A stretch of DNA of 64,000 bases from Mesorhizobium sp. (GCF_004962245.1 NZ_SUHQ01000005.1:199386-263385), one strand, 5' to 3'; positions 38,449-47,317 are shown, numbered from the stretch's first letter. Numbers and translations: made by a program. The notes: generated by a model not told the origin, from the sequence alone.

Positions 38449-38811
38449 ATGACCGCGAAGATCACCGGCGGTATCAATATCGCCATGAAAGTGCCCCCGC
38501 ACCAATACCAGGAGACGATCGCCTTCTACCGCGATGTCGTCGGCCTGAAGCCATTCACCGCCAAGGCGCCGGCAATCGGCTTCGAACTTGGCCCTAACCG
38601 GTTGTGGATTGATGAGGCGCCGATGATGAGCCAGGCAGAGGTGTGGCTGGAGCTTATCACCGAGGATTTCCTCTTGGCCGCGGATCATTTCGCCAAGGCC
38701 GGCGTTGTGCGCTGCGACGCCATCGAGCCCTTGGGCGAGGGCTTCCGCGGCGGCTGGATCACCAATCCGGCCAATATCATCCACATGGTGCGCGAGCCCG
38801 ACGCCTGGTGA
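38449..38811 (+). CDS. VOC-family (glyoxalase-fold) protein
   Basis: 120 residues from ATG at 38449. It opens with INIAMKVPPHQYQETIAFYR, followed by DVVGLKPF, WLELITEDF and a closing NPANIIHMVREP. Single-domain VOC protein; could bind a small ligand or act on an electrophile. Third gene of the ArsR-linked group. Confidence 0.82.
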   Translation: MTAKITGGINIAMKVPPHQYQETIAFYRDVVGLKPFTAKAPAIGFELGPNRLWIDEAPMMSQAEVWLELITEDFLLAADHFAKAGVVRCDAIEPLGEGFRGGWITNPANIIHMVREPDAW

Positions 38812-38837
38812 GTGCCAAAGCCAGAAAGGAGCATCCC

Positions 38838-39305
38838 ATGGAGATCCGCGAAAACCCGACAGCCGAAGCCGGCATGCTGATCCGGCGGCCGGTCGCCGAA
38901 GTGTTCGAGGCCATCGTCGATCCGGCCATCACCACGAAATTCTGCTTCACGCACGGCAGCGGTCGGCTGGACAGCGGCAAGCAAGTCCGCTGGGAATGGC
39001 GCATGTACGACGTCTCGACGACGGTCGGTGTAAGCGAGATCGTCAGGAACAAAAAGATCGTCATGCAGTGGAGCGATCCGCCGACCACGGTGGTCTGGAC
39101 CTTCACCGAGATGCCGGGCGATGCGACCTTTCTCGAGGTCCGCAATTTCGGTTTCGTCGGCAACGCCGACGAGCAGGTCAAGCAAGCGATCGACTCGACC
39201 GGCGGCTTCACCCTCGTGCTCGCCGGCGCCAAGGCGTGGCTGGAGCAAGGCCTGACGCTTGGCCTGATCGGCGACCGTCACCCGAAAGGCGTGCCGGCAA
39301 GCTAG
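38838..39305 (+). CDS. SRPBCC (AHSA1-like) protein
   Basis: 155 residues. The N-terminal LIRRPVAEVFEAIVDPAITT and the C-terminal GFTLVLAGAKAWLEQGL are typical of the family. ATG at 38838 with AAAGGAG. A second, diverged SRPBCC in the same gene string, 26 bases after a VOC gene. Confidence 0.88.
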   Translation: MEIRENPTAEAGMLIRRPVAEVFEAIVDPAITTKFCFTHGSGRLDSGKQVRWEWRMYDVSTTVGVSEIVRNKKIVMQWSDPPTTVVWTFTEMPGDATFLEVRNFGFVGNADEQVKQAIDSTGGFTLVLAGAKAWLEQGLTLGLIGDRHPKGVPAS

Positions 39306-39334
39306 AACGCAACGACGCCCCCAAGCGCGCAACC

Positions 39335-40102
39335 TCAGTGCCTGGCACCAGCCTTCGCCTTCCTCCGGCGCCTTGCCAGCATGTTGAGACCCTCGACCAG
39401 CGCCGAGAACCCCATGGCGGCATAGATGTAGCCCTTGGGCACATGGAAGCCCATGCCGTCGGCGATCAGCGTCATGCCGATCATCAGCAGGAAGCTCAGC
39501 GCCAGCATGACGATGCTGGGGTTCTTGGCGATGAAATCGGCGAGCGGCCCGGCCGCCAGCATCATCACGCTGACCGCCACGATCACCGCGATGTACATGA
39601 TGGCGATCTCGTCGGTCATTCCGACCGCGGTGATGATCGAATCGATCGAGAAGACGAGGTCGAGCAGCAGGATCTGGAAGATGGCGCCAGCCAGCGAAAG
39701 CTGCAGCGTGTCGCCCAGCATCGTGTCCTGGTGATCCTCGAGATCGACCGTGTGGTGGATCTCCTTGGTCGCCTTCCAGACGAGGAACAGGCCGCCCGCG
39801 ATCAGGATAAGATCGCGCCAGGAGAAGCCATGGTCGAAAGCCGTGAACACCGGCGTCGTCAATTGGACGATGATCGAGATGGTGGCAAGCAGGACCAGCC
39901 GCATGATCAGCGCGGCAGAAATGCCGAGCCGACGCGCGCGGGCCCTTTGTGCCTCCGGCAGCTTGTTGGTCAGGATCGAGATAAAGATCAGATTGTCGAT
40001 GCCGAGCACGACCTCCAGCACAATCAGCGTCAGCAACGCGACCCATGCGGTTGGGTCGGAAACAAAGGCGAAATGCGGCGCCAGGAATTCGATGAGCTGC
40101 AT
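39335..40102 (-). CDS. TerC-family integral membrane protein
   Basis: 255 residues, about seven to eight helices. The signature [19 protein letters not shown] and the repeat-like [18 protein letters not shown] carry the conserved Asp residues in membrane helices. The family is linked to tellurite resistance and to metal (Mn) export or metalation of exoenzymes. Converges on the SRPBCC gene. Confidence 0.94.
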   Translation of the reverse strand: MQLIEFLAPHFAFVSDPTAWVALLTLIVLEVVLGIDNLIFISILTNKLPEAQRARARRLGISAALIMRLVLLATISIIVQLTTPVFTAFDHGFSWRDLILIAGGLFLVWKATKEIHHTVDLEDHQDTMLGDTLQLSLAGAIFQILLLDLVFSIDSIITAVGMTDEIAIMYIAVIVAVSVMMLAAGPLADFIAKNPSIVMLALSFLLMIGMTLIADGMGFHVPKGYIYAAMGFSALVEGLNMLARRRRKAKAGARH

Positions 40103-40173
40103 GGAGGTCGTCCCCTCTTACGATCTAGAGCAGTGTCGCCGGCAGTTAGGTATCGCAGGCGATCATATCAATG

Positions 40174-40998
40174 TCACGACCAGAAGGATGGCGCCGTTTC
40201 CTCGAGCCGCGGTCCGCGGCGAAACGGCGCAATCCGCTCGGTCAGGCCGCTGCGGTCCGAAATGTCGACGCCGACGCCGCACAATGTCGCCGGGCCGGTC
40301 GCCGCCTCGAAGCGGCCTTTCGGCACCTTCGACAGGAACCGGTTGAGCGGTTCCTCCTTGTCCATGCCGAGCGAGGAATCATAGTCGCCACACATGCCGG
40401 CGTCGGAAATATAGCCGGTGCCGCCGTTGAGTATCTGGTGGTCGCCGGTCGGCTGGTGCGTGTGGGTGCCGACGACGAGGCTGGCGCGGCCGTCGACGAA
40501 ATGGGCAAAGCACATTTTTTCAGAGGTCGCCTCGGCATGGAAATCGATGACCACCGCATCGGCCTGCTCGCCGAGCGGACAGGCGGCAAGCTCGCGCTCG
40601 CCTGCCTGGAACGGATCGTCGAGCTCGGGATGCATGAACACCCGGCCCATGATGTTGGCGACCAGAACCCGCGCGCCATTCCTGGCGATGTAGACGCCGG
40701 AGCCGCGCCCCGGCGTGCCCTTGGGGAAATTGGACGGACGCAGGAACCGTTCCTCGCGCGGCGCAAAAGCCAGCGCGTCGCGCTGGTCCCAGACATGGTT
40801 GCCGGTGGTGACGACATCGGCGCCCGCCGAAATCGTCTCGCGAAAGATCTCTTCCGTGATGCCGAAGCCGCCGGCGGCGTTCTCGCCATTGACGATGACG
40901 AAGTCGAGTTTGAAATCCGAGATAAGACCGGGCAGTTGTTCCCACACCGCCGTGCGTCCCGTTTTGCCGACCATGTCGCCGAGGAAGAGGAGTCTCAT
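40174..40998 (-). CDS. YmdB-type (TIGR00282) metallophosphoesterase
   Basis: 274 residues. Dinuclear-metal motifs are in order: FLGDMVGKTGR, IVNGENAAGGFG, TTGNHVWD, IDFHAEATSEK, VVGTHTHQPT. Homologues hydrolyse 2',3'-cyclic nucleotides. Downstream of the 5-formyl-THF cyclo-ligase gene on the same strand, a common rhizobial order. Confidence 0.94.
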   Translation of the reverse strand: MRLLFLGDMVGKTGRTAVWEQLPGLISDFKLDFVIVNGENAAGGFGITEEIFRETISAGADVVTTGNHVWDQRDALAFAPREERFLRPSNFPKGTPGRGSGVYIARNGARVLVANIMGRVFMHPELDDPFQAGERELAACPLGEQADAVVIDFHAEATSEKMCFAHFVDGRASLVVGTHTHQPTGDHQILNGGTGYISDAGMCGDYDSSLGMDKEEPLNRFLSKVPKGRFEAATGPATLCGVGVDISDRSGLTERIAPFRRGPRLEETAPSFWS

Positions 40999-41080
40999 CT
41001 GAGTATGATTCCGAACCGAAGGTCAGCGAAGCAAGAAAGCTGCATGACTTTCGGAAAAGATCATGCCTCCAGGAATTTAT

Positions 41081-41668
41081 CTACAATTTTGGCGCGAACC
41101 GGCGCAACCCGCTCTCGGTGAGTATTTCCGGGATGACCACGTCATGCGGCTCGTCCGGCACCAGCGTCACCTCCTGGCAGTCGAAAGCAATGCCGATCAG
41201 CCGGGGCGGCTGCCCCTTGTCGACCAGCCGCGCGATCGCACGGTCGTAGTAGCCCGCGCCGTAGCCGATGCGGTGGCCGCGCGCGTCGAAAGCGGCGAGC
41301 GGCACCAGCATCACCTGGGGATCGAGCACCTCCGCCTCCTCATGCGGCCCGACGGTGCCGAACCCCATGTCGACCATCGGTGCGCCGCGCACGAGTTCGC
41401 GAAAGACGATGGTGGTCTTGTCGAGAATGGCCGGCAGGCAAAGCCTTGCTCCATTTTCGCGCAAGGCGAACATCAGCGGCCGGACGTCGACCTCCGAGCG
41501 CATCGGCCAGAAGCCGGAGACGATCTGGCCCGGATCGACGGCAATGCCATCCCGCGCCGTCTCGGCCATTTCGAGCGCCGCCTCCACTCGCCAGAACGGA
41601 TCGAGCGCGTTGCGGCGGCCTAGTGCTTCGCGTCGCAAATTTTTCTTCAGGTCTTTGGGAGAGGTCAT
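41081..41668 (-). CDS. 5-formyltetrahydrofolate cyclo-ligase
   Basis: 195 residues. Converts 5-formyl-THF to 5,10-methenyl-THF using ATP. Conserved parts are the N-terminal KNLRREALGRRNAL, central SGFWPMRSEVD, and the nucleotide-binding C-terminal GYGAGYYDRAI. In E. coli this gene lies directly downstream of the 6S RNA gene; a 6S-like sequence lies upstream here too. Confidence 0.93.
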   Translation of the reverse strand: MTSPKDLKKNLRREALGRRNALDPFWRVEAALEMAETARDGIAVDPGQIVSGFWPMRSEVDVRPLMFALRENGARLCLPAILDKTTIVFRELVRGAPMVDMGFGTVGPHEEAEVLDPQVMLVPLAAFDARGHRIGYGAGYYDRAIARLVDKGQPPRLIGIAFDCQEVTLVPDEPHDVVIPEILTESGLRRFAPKL

Positions 41669-41689
41669 TTAGCCAGGGTAGAAAAGGTC

Positions 41690-41885
41690 AGATCTGATTG
41701 GAGCTTTGGGAGCGACGTTTTCCACCGCATGATCCACCGAAAGCGTGGGTGGACCCTTTGCATCGAGTGACGATCCACACAACCGGTGGAGAGAGCGATC
41801 CCGGGAACCTACAAAGTAGGTGGGCGCCGTATGAGAAAACCCACGGGTCTTCCCAGGGACAGCTCCCTAGGGATCATTAAGGCCC
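41690..41885 (-). ncRNA. ssrS: 6S RNA candidate
   Basis: The region between the cyclo-ligase start and moxR can form one long rod. Its ends pair (GGAGCT near 41700 with AGCTCC near 41870; TGGGA near 41706 with TCCCA near 41850). Inner stems include CCTAC/GTAGG at the apex side and CCACC/GGTGG in the bulge region. No ORF of normal composition. Minus strand is preferred from the ssrS-cyclo-ligase synteny and a CTCATAC / GGCGCC pattern recalling the 5' bulge of known 6S RNAs. A plus-strand promoter-like TTGGGA-N18-TAGAAA just before 41691 argues for the other strand. Ends are approximate. Confidence 0.55.
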
Positions 41886-41985
41886 CGGGGAAAATGTTCT
41901 CCTGCCGGGAAGCGCAGACCGTCACACCCAATATAGGCCGATGGCCGACCAAGCGCCAGAGAGACGGCCATGTTCGGCGGCTTTA

Positions 41986-42021
41986 TTCGTGCGTCACCCC
42001 ACCCGTGCGTCACCCCACCCT
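41986..42021 (+). repeat. 16-bp direct repeat before moxR
   Basis: GTGCGTCACCCCACCC occurs twice in tandem, with a third partial unit, in the leader of the MoxR gene. Confidence 0.7.
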
Positions 42022-42074
42022 TGCGCAGGCCAAGCCGCCTCCTTAGGGTTTTCCAGATGAACCAAGGAGAAAAA

Positions 42075-42914
42075 ATGCGTTTCGAAGGCACGGCGGCCTA
42101 CGTCGCCGACAAGGATCTGATGGTCGCGGTCAATGCGGCGATCGCGCTGGAGCGGCCATTGCTGGTCAAGGGCGAGCCCGGCACCGGCAAGACCGAGCTG
42201 GCGAGACAAGTGTCGGCAGCGCTCGGCCTCGAGCTGATCGAATGGCACGTCAAGTCGACGACGAGGGCGCAGCAGGGCCTCTACGAGTATGACGCCGTCT
42301 CGCGGCTGCGCGACAGCCAGCTCGGCGACGAGCGCTTCAACGACATCAGAAACTACATCAAGCGCGGCAAGCTGTGGGACGCCTTCGCCGCCGGCAAGAA
42401 GGTGGTGCTTCTGATCGACGAGATCGACAAGGCCGATATCGAATTCCCCAACGATCTGTTGCAGGAACTCGATAGGATGGAGTTCTTCGTCTACGAGACC
42501 GGCGAGACGGTCCGCGCCGCTGTGCGGCCGATCGTCATCATCACCTCCAACAACGAGAAGGAGCTGCCGGACGCCTTCCTGCGCCGCTGCTTCTTCCACT
42601 ACATCCGTTTTCCCGACGCCGAGACCCTGCACAGGATCGTCGACGTGCATTACCCCGGCATCAAGCAGAACCTGGTGCGTGCCGCACTCACCCAGTTCTA
42701 CGAGATCCGCGACGTGCCGGGCCTGAAGAAGAAGCCGTCGACCTCCGAGGCACTGGATTGGATCCGGTTGCTGGTTGCCGACGACATCGCGCCCGAGGAT
42801 TTGCGCGCCGACCCGAAGAACGCACTGCCCAAGCTGCATGGCGCGCTGCTGAAGAACGAACAGGACGTGCATCTGTTCGAGCGCCTGGCCTTCATGGCGA
42901 GAAGGCAGGGGTGA
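42075..42914 (+). CDS. MoxR-family AAA+ ATPase
   Basis: 279 residues. Walker A is VKGEPGTGKTELARQ (about residues 31-45), Walker B is KVVLLIDEIDKAD, sensor 1 is VIITSNNEKELPDAFLRRC. ATG at 42075 with AAGGAGA is preferred. MoxR proteins act as chaperones inserting cofactors or maturing complexes together with VWA proteins; the likely partner is at 44159-45349, separated here by a GNAT gene and hicAB. Confidence 0.93.
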   Translation: MRFEGTAAYVADKDLMVAVNAAIALERPLLVKGEPGTGKTELARQVSAALGLELIEWHVKSTTRAQQGLYEYDAVSRLRDSQLGDERFNDIRNYIKRGKLWDAFAAGKKVVLLIDEIDKADIEFPNDLLQELDRMEFFVYETGETVRAAVRPIVIITSNNEKELPDAFLRRCFFHYIRFPDAETLHRIVDVHYPGIKQNLVRAALTQFYEIRDVPGLKKKPSTSEALDWIRLLVADDIAPEDLRADPKNALPKLHGALLKNEQDVHLFERLAFMARRQG

Positions 42915-43027
42915 GAAGCGGCCCGGGCAGCGAGCGAACGGGATCGGACAGCGCTTTCCCCTTGCTGGACCGTTGCCGCCACCCAAGCACCGAGGCAGCT
43001 TGCGCCCGAAGCTTCGGAGGAAATGAA

Positions 43028-43474
43028 ATGACCGAGATCACTGTCCGCCCACTTGCGCAATCCGACCATGCTGACTGGCAGCGTCTGTGGACCGATTACC
43101 TCACCTTCTACGAAACCAAGCTGCCGGAGGACGTCTACGCCGTCACCTGGAAGCGGCTGTTCATGGCGGGCGAGTTCGAGCCGAAAGGCTTCATCGCGAC
43201 CCTCGACGGCAGGGCGGTTGGCCTTACGCACTATCTCTACCATCGCTCCTGCTGGTCGCAGGTGAACAACTGCTATCTGCAGGACCTGTTCGCCGACCCG
43301 GACGTGCGCGGCAAGGGAGTCGGCGCCGCGCTGATCGAGGCGGTGAAGCAGGAAGCCGGCAAGATCGGCGTCAAGAACGTCTACTGGATGACGCACGAAA
43401 CCAACACCACCGCGCGCAAGCTCTACGACCACGTGGCGCGGCGAACCGGCTTCATCGAGTATGATTTGATGTGA
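43028..43474 (+). CDS. GNAT-family N-acetyltransferase
   Basis: 148 residues. The acetyl-CoA-binding motif is LFADPDVRGKGVGAALIEAV, followed by VYWMTHETNTTARKLYDHV. ATG at 43028 with GGAGG. Substrate unknown. Lies between the MoxR gene and hicAB. Confidence 0.92.
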   Translation: MTEITVRPLAQSDHADWQRLWTDYLTFYETKLPEDVYAVTWKRLFMAGEFEPKGFIATLDGRAVGLTHYLYHRSCWSQVNNCYLQDLFADPDVRGKGVGAALIEAVKQEAGKIGVKNVYWMTHETNTTARKLYDHVARRTGFIEYDLM

Positions 43475-43504
43475 CGAAACGCCGACAATTGAAATAAACA
43501 CATT

Positions 43505-43522
43505 TGCGCAATATATTGCGCA
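43505..43522. promoter_or_regulatory. Perfect 18-bp palindrome, putative HicB operator
   Basis: TGCGCAATATATTGCGCA is fully self-complementary and lies 16 bases before the hicA start, where a toxin-antitoxin autoregulatory site is expected. Confidence 0.7.
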
Positions 43523-43537
43523 CCATCAGGAGTGCTG

Positions 43538-43732
43538 GTGCCGCTGATCGAGACCAATACACGCAAGGTCGTCACGAGGCTTTTGCGCGAGGGCTGGGTG
43601 AAAGTAGGCGGCGGCAAGCATGAGAAGTATGAGCATCCGGAGAGGCCGGAGATCATGATCATCGTGCCGCGGCATCGCGAACAATCTCTGGGTGTCGCGC
43701 GGTCGATCGCCCGGCTTGCCGGATGGATTTAA
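43538..43732 (+). CDS. hicA: HicA-family toxin
   Basis: 64 residues from GTG at 43538 (AGGAG five bases upstream). The dsRBD-like RNase fold is recognisable by TRKVVTRLLREGWVKVGGGK, then HEKYEHP with the catalytic His, and closing ARSIARLAGW. HicA cleaves mRNA and is neutralised by HicB. Adjacent hicB starts 12 bases after the stop. Confidence 0.82.
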   Translation: MPLIETNTRKVVTRLLREGWVKVGGGKHEKYEHPERPEIMIIVPRHREQSLGVARSIARLAGWI

Positions 43733-43743
43733 GGACGAATCGC

Positions 43744-44148
43744 ATGACGCACTATGTGGGAATTCTTGACGGCGCAGATGATGTCTGGGGGGTGCGGGTG
43801 CCCGATCTTCCCGGATGTCACGGCGGTGGCGCAAGCCCCGAGGAGGCGATAGCCGATGCGACGTCCGCCGTTCGCGAATGGGCCGAGGCACGAATGGCGA
43901 AGCACTTGCCCTTGCCCGGCTCGCGCACGGTGACAGATCTGCTCCGACTGGGCGAAATCGATAGCGCTGCCGGCGAATCTGCCGTGATGATCCCCGTGCT
44001 GATTGATTCCGGGCGGCCTGTCCGAGCCAATCTGTCGCTCGACGCAGGTCTCTTGGCGGCAATCGATGCCGAAGCAAGCCGACGCGGCCTCACGCGTTCT
44101 GCCTTCATCGCCAGCGCCGCTCGTGAGAAGATCGAAGGGCACAGATAA
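43744..44148 (+). CDS. hicB: HicB-family antitoxin
   Basis: 134 residues from ATG at 43744 with AAGGA upstream. The N-terminal partial RNase H-like domain reads YVGILDGADDVWGVRVPDLPG, then CHGGGASPEEAIADA. The C-terminus carries a ribbon-helix-helix DNA-binding segment (IPVLIDSGRPVRANLSLD, then LTRSAFIASAAREKI). It should bind HicA and the upstream palindrome. Confidence 0.87.
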   Translation: MTHYVGILDGADDVWGVRVPDLPGCHGGGASPEEAIADATSAVREWAEARMAKHLPLPGSRTVTDLLRLGEIDSAAGESAVMIPVLIDSGRPVRANLSLDAGLLAAIDAEASRRGLTRSAFIASAAREKIEGHR

Positions 44149-44158
44149 AAGTCGGACG

Positions 44159-45349
44159 ATGTTCATCCCCTTCTTCCTCGAACTGAAGGCGGCGCGGGTT
44201 CCGGTCTCGCTCCGGGAATATCTGTCGCTGCTGGAAGGACTGGAGGCGGGGCTGGTCGACTACGATGTCGAGGGCTTTTACTACCTGGCCCGCGCCGCCC
44301 TGGTGAAGGACGAGCGTCACATCGACCGCTTCGACCAGGTCTTTGCGCATATCTTCAAAGGCGTCGAGGCGCTGGCTGGCGAAAACGCGGTCGATGTCGA
44401 GAACATTCCGGAGGAGTGGCTGCGCCGGCTTGCCGAAAAGCACCTGACCGATGAGGAGAAAAAGCTGGTCGAAGCGCTGGGCGGTTTCGAGAAGCTGATG
44501 GAGACGCTGAAGAAACGGCTGGAGGAACAGAAGGGGCGCCACCAAGGCGGGTCGAAATGGATAGGCACCGGCGGCACATCGCCCTTCGGCGCCTATGGCT
44601 ACAATCCCGAAGGCGTGCGCATCGGTCAGCATGAAAGCCGCAACCGCCGCGCGGTGAAAGTCTGGGACAAGCGCGAATTCAGGAATTTCGACGATGCCGT
44701 CGAGCTCGGCACCCGCAACATCAAGATCGCGCTGAAGCGCTTGCGCCGCTGGGTGCGCGAAGGCGCCGAGGAGGAGTTCGACCTGCCCGGCACCATCCAC
44801 GCCACTGCCGAACATGGCTATCTCGACGTGCAGACGCGACCTGAGCGGCGCAATGCCGTGAAGCTTCTGATGTTCTTCGATGTCGGCGGCTCGATGGACG
44901 ACCACATCAGAAGCGTCGAGGAGCTGTTTTCGGCGGCCCGCGCCGAATTCCGCCAGCTCGAATATTTCTACTTCCACAACTGCCTCTACGAGGGCGTGTG
45001 GAAGGATAACCGCCGCCGCCATGCCGAGGTGATTCCGACCTTCGATCTCCTTCACAAATACGGCCCGGACTACAAGGTGATCGTCGTCGGCGATGCCTCG
45101 ATGAGCCCTTATGAGATTGCCCATCCCGGCGGTTCGGTCGAGCACTGGAATCCTGAGGCCGGCATCGTCTGGCTCGGCCGCCTGCTGCAGCAATGGCCGA
45201 ACGCGGTATGGCTCAACCCGGAAAACGAAAACCATTGGGGTTTCACCCATTCGATCGCCATGATCCGCGATATCTTTGGCGGCCGCATGTTTCCGCTGAC
45301 GCTCGCCGGGCTCGAAGCCGCGACCAGGCAACTTTCAAGGAAGCACTGA
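44159..45349 (+). CDS. VWA-domain protein, CoxE-like
   Basis: 396 residues from ATG at 44159, 10 bases after the hicB stop. N-terminal helical region (FFLELKAARVPVSLREYLSL). The C-terminal VWA domain has the MIDAS-like motif FFDVGGSMDDHIRSV and later VVGDASMSPYEI. This type works with MoxR ATPases in metal-centre or complex maturation. Separated from its likely partner moxR by about 1.2 kb of inserted genes. Confidence 0.9.
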   Translation: MFIPFFLELKAARVPVSLREYLSLLEGLEAGLVDYDVEGFYYLARAALVKDERHIDRFDQVFAHIFKGVEALAGENAVDVENIPEEWLRRLAEKHLTDEEKKLVEALGGFEKLMETLKKRLEEQKGRHQGGSKWIGTGGTSPFGAYGYNPEGVRIGQHESRNRRAVKVWDKREFRNFDDAVELGTRNIKIALKRLRRWVREGAEEEFDLPGTIHATAEHGYLDVQTRPERRNAVKLLMFFDVGGSMDDHIRSVEELFSAARAEFRQLEYFYFHNCLYEGVWKDNRRRHAEVIPTFDLLHKYGPDYKVIVVGDASMSPYEIAHPGGSVEHWNPEAGIVWLGRLLQQWPNAVWLNPENENHWGFTHSIAMIRDIFGGRMFPLTLAGLEAATRQLSRKH

Positions 45350-45381
45350 ATGGATCTGCGGCACGCAAGACAGGAAGGCCG

Positions 45382-46179
45382 ATGACCTGTTTCCTTTGCC
45401 TGCAGTGTGGCGTTCAGTTCGCGGCGGCAGCGACGCCGCCGAACCATTGCCCGATCTGCGAGGACGAGCGGCAATATGTGCGCTGGGAGGGCCAGGCCTG
45501 GATCACGCCGGAAGAGCTCGCCGCCGGACATCGGATCGTGATGAAAGACGATGCCGGCGTGCTCGCCTTCGGCATCGAGCCGCGCTTTGCCATCGGTCAG
45601 CGGGCTTTGCTGGCGCAAACGCCGCACGGCAATGTGCTGTGGGACTGCATCTCGATGGTCAGCGACGAGGCGGTGGCCGAAATCAACCGACGGGGCGGCC
45701 TGGCCGGGATCGCCATCTCGCACTGCCACTATTATTCGGCGATGATCGAGTGGAGCGAAGCGTTTGGCGGCGTGCCGATCTATCTGCACGCCGACGATCG
45801 TCAGTGGATCATGCGGCCGCATCCGGCTGTTATCAGTTGGGAGGGCGAGACGCGCGTCCTGAACCCCTCGCTGACACTTATCCGTTGCGGCGGCCACTTT
45901 GCCGGCGGCCAGGTGCTGCACTGGAAGCGCGACGGCGGCGACGCCATACTGGCCGGCGACATCTTGCAGGTGACGCCGACCCGCCGCCATGTCAGCTTCA
46001 TGTACAGCTACCCCAACTACATTCCGCTCAATGCAGCGAAGGTACTCCGTATCGCATCGGCAGTGGAGCCTTTCGAGTTCGACCATATCTATGGCGCATG
46101 GTGGAACCAGAACGTCATCGGCGAAGCAAAAACAGCATTTGCAGCGTCTGTTGCGCGGTATCTCGCGGCGATCGCCTGA
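45382..46179 (+). CDS. MBL-fold metallo-hydrolase with N-terminal zinc ribbon
   Basis: 265 residues. The first 30 carry two CxxC-type pairs (CFLCLQC, then HCPIC), a rubredoxin/zinc-ribbon knuckle. The hydrolase part includes AISHCHYYSAMIEWSEAF, corresponding to the HxHxDH region but with HCHYYS, so metal site 2 looks altered. GGHFAGGQVLHW and ILAGDILQVTP follow. Start at 45382 with GGAAGG. Substrate unknown. Confidence 0.82.
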   Translation: MTCFLCLQCGVQFAAAATPPNHCPICEDERQYVRWEGQAWITPEELAAGHRIVMKDDAGVLAFGIEPRFAIGQRALLAQTPHGNVLWDCISMVSDEAVAEINRRGGLAGIAISHCHYYSAMIEWSEAFGGVPIYLHADDRQWIMRPHPAVISWEGETRVLNPSLTLIRCGGHFAGGQVLHWKRDGGDAILAGDILQVTPTRRHVSFMYSYPNYIPLNAAKVLRIASAVEPFEFDHIYGAWWNQNVIGEAKTAFAASVARYLAAIA

Positions 46180-46289
46180 GGAATTCTTCGCGGCAGGAAT
46201 GGAAATACGGGCAAACGCCGTAACAAACGCCTATTTTAGGCGAACTTGGGAAGGCAACCCAATAGCGACATGAGCTAAGAGGCAAAAAG

Positions 46290-46694
46290 ATGGATAGCCA
46301 TACCTACCCCGTCACCCGCACCGATGCCGAATGGCGCGCCCGGCTGACGCCAGAGCAATATGCGGTGATGCGCAACCACGGCACCGAGCGGCCGGGCAGC
46401 TGCGCCTTGCTCCACGAGAAGCGCGCCGGCACCTTTTCGTGCGTCGGTTGCGACCAGCCCTTGTTCGAATCGAAGCTGAAGTTCGAGAGCGGTACCGGCT
46501 GGCCGAGCTTCAACGACCCGGTGCCCGGTTCGATCGAAACGACCGTCGACCGCAGCTACGGCATGGTTCGTACCGAATGCCACTGTGCCCGCTGCGGCAG
46601 CCATCTCGGCCATGTCTTCGAGGACGGCCCGCCGCCGACCGGCCTGCGCTATTGCATCAACGGCGTCGCGCTGAAATTCGAGCCAGCCGCCTGA
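46290..46694 (+). CDS. msrB: Peptide-methionine (R)-S-oxide reductase MsrB
   Basis: 134 residues. Reduces Met-R-sulfoxide in proteins. Two zinc CxxC pairs are present (CVGC and CARC), with substrate motif [13 protein letters not shown] and catalytic Cys in [17 protein letters not shown] ribosome site. Cytoplasmic form without signal peptide. Confidence 0.96.
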   Translation: MDSHTYPVTRTDAEWRARLTPEQYAVMRNHGTERPGSCALLHEKRAGTFSCVGCDQPLFESKLKFESGTGWPSFNDPVPGSIETTVDRSYGMVRTECHCARCGSHLGHVFEDGPPPTGLRYCINGVALKFEPAA

Positions 46695-46755
46695 ACTGGA
46701 ATTCGACGTTGGCAAAGGACGGCTTCGGCCACCCTTTGCCGGCGGCATAGTCCTG

Positions 46756-47100
46756 TCAGACCACCACCACCAGTATCAGCCACAGCACAGCCCCCAACGT
46801 CATCAGCGAAGCCTTGACGCTGGGGAATTTCTCGGCGGTCCGCCACACCGCGAAAGTCAGGAAGAAGTTGTACGGCACCGGCGCGAGATGCACCGCCAGA
46901 ACGAGAGCGAGCGGCAGCTTCAGCCCGAGCAGGATGAGCGCCAGCACAGACAGCGCGATGTTGATAGCCGTGCCGACAAGGACCAGATCGCGCCAGAACA
47001 GCCGGTCGAGCGGGGCCGTGCCTCGCCAGCGCGAGCGGAAGAAACCCACCGCACGGCCTGCCTTGCCGTCTTCGCCTTCGAAGGTTTTTGGCGCACTCAT
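46756..47100 (-). CDS. Small membrane protein of unknown function
   Basis: 114 residues from ATG at 47100 (AGAAGG upstream). A basic N-terminus (FFRSRWRGTAPLDRLFWRDL) is followed by three hydrophobic segments (about 37-60, 65-85, 95-114). No recognised family. Convergent with msrB; an imperfect GGCAAAGG / CCTTTGCC hairpin lies between them. Confidence 0.65.
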   Translation of the reverse strand: MSAPKTFEGEDGKAGRAVGFFRSRWRGTAPLDRLFWRDLVLVGTAINIALSVLALILLGLKLPLALVLAVHLAPVPYNFFLTFAVWRTAEKFPSVKASLMTLGAVLWLILVVVV

Positions 47101-47317
47101 CGATGCGGCCTTCTCTCGTTCGACAGCCGCAGAGAGGTCCAAAGCAGCAAGCCTGTCAACACTGGTCGATCATGGGCACGCAAGCGTATGATCTGACAGA
47201 TTGTCATCAAACGGTCGTGAAACCTTTCTACGTCGACCCATTGTCGGCATCTCGGCGAAGACACCGTGCCGGAATCTGCCGCCCCATCATCCAGTCGCCT
47301 GCCAGGGAGATCTTGAG

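Noticed and set aside
41698..41880. A 60-codon plus-strand ORF between the cyclo-ligase and moxR genes
   Set aside because: It coincides with the structured 6S-like region, and its paired-stem constraint explains the sequence better than coding does.
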